Position numbers and translations under genes: made by a program. Positions 32,762 to 32,963 of a stretch of 32,963 nt of DNA are shown piece by piece. Origin of the DNA: an uncultured Lewinella sp. (GTDB lineage: Bacteria > Bacteroidota > Bacteroidia > Chitinophagales > Saprospiraceae); NCBI GenBank assembly GCA_913057785.1, contig CAJXPD010000105.1:1-32963 (forward strand). Reading direction: 5' to 3'. Numbering within the stretch: position 1 is the first letter of the stretch; each line of letters begins with the position of its first letter. The notes under the pieces are model-generated. The model saw only the letters and a program-made list of their open reading frames with translations. It did not search any database and had not been told where the DNA came from.

Positions 32762-32880
32762 TAAGTAGTGCGATAATAGATTCTCCGACCTTTTGGCTGC
32801 GACTTTCGTCGCCATACCTGACTGCCGTTAGGCAGGCTTCGTTACTCAAAATTGACCGATTACTATTGTCGCACTACTTA
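32762..32880. repeat. 119-bp palindromic element with 18-bp terminal inverted repeats (MITE/REP-like)
   Basis: TAAGTAGTGCGATAATAG at 32762-32779 is matched in inverse at 32863-32880 with one mismatch. Inside are two further perfect hairpins: GCGAC-TTTC-GTCGC (32799-32812) and CTGCC-GTTA-GGCAG (32822-32835). No protein frame is evident here or in the rest of the 32670-32963 gap, which otherwise holds nothing I recognise. The architecture fits a small non-autonomous repeat (MITE or REP-type), or less likely a structured RNA. A target-site duplication is not clear. Confidence 0.5.
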
Positions 32881-32963
32881 TGCCCTTCCCACCAGATAAA
32901 CCATTGAACTGATTAAAATTTATTGTCTGCAGACGAGGCCAAAGTATTGGATTTACTGGCGAA

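Overview
The window looks like a chromosomal segment of a Bacteroidota bacterium, probably from the Saprospirales/Lewinella side of the phylum. That placement is inferred from gene content; there is no rRNA or marker gene here. Supporting signs are: exact or near matches to the Bacteroidota -7 promoter element TAnnTTTG upstream of several genes; few convincing Shine-Dalgarno sequences; a CzcA-type RND pump fused to a TolC-like outer-membrane domain; a secreted WD40-caspase protein; and families common in the phylum (DUF4846, DUF4291, DUF7010, AraC regulators, SSS symporters). Coding density is high. I see no rRNA, tRNA, CRISPR array, transposase or phage gene, and no gene-free stretch longer than about 295 bases.

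Layout. 1-4.5 kb (minus strand): the N-terminal part of a secreted alpha/beta hydrolase, and a large secreted WD40-caspase protein. 4.7-7.4 kb (plus): an FAD-linked sugar-lactone oxidase-like enzyme followed by a PLP enzyme of the D-threonine aldolase/alanine racemase fold. 7.4-12.4 kb: a candidate catabolic module read on the minus strand (phytanoyl-CoA dioxygenase-like enzyme, sodium/solute symporter, short-chain dehydrogenase) and divergent from an AraC regulator and a small membrane protein. 12.4-14.3 kb: a DUF4291 protein and an orphan soluble PAS histidine kinase.

14.4-20 kb is a redox island. A tight four-gene minus-strand operon (quinone-reductase-like MDR, DUF1330, luciferase-like flavin monooxygenase, SDR) diverges from an AraC regulator and an NTF2/SnoaL-like protein. 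A second AraC gene follows, preceded by two 13-bp direct repeats 21 bp apart next to a -7 element, the geometry of an AraC-type operator.

20-25 kb holds uncharacterised genes: a hypothetical protein, a 50-residue basic ORF, an epoxide-hydrolase-like enzyme, a DUF7010 membrane protein, and a divergent pair in which a membrane-anchored putative DNA-binding protein and a secreted protein appear to share a concanavalin-like domain. 25-31.3 kb is a heavy-metal efflux operon on the minus strand (His-rich small exported protein, RND-TolC fusion, His-rich adaptor lipoprotein), with a palindrome at its head and a hairpin terminator at its tail. 31.4-32.7 kb carries a cysteine-rich lipoprotein and a DUF4846 lipoprotein. 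The last 290 bases contain a 119-bp element with long inverted terminal repeats and internal hairpins, possibly a small mobile palindromic repeat.

The strongest leads are the AraC-type operator, the secreted WD40-caspase, the ConA-like sensor/secreted pair, the 119-bp palindromic element and the small basic ORF.
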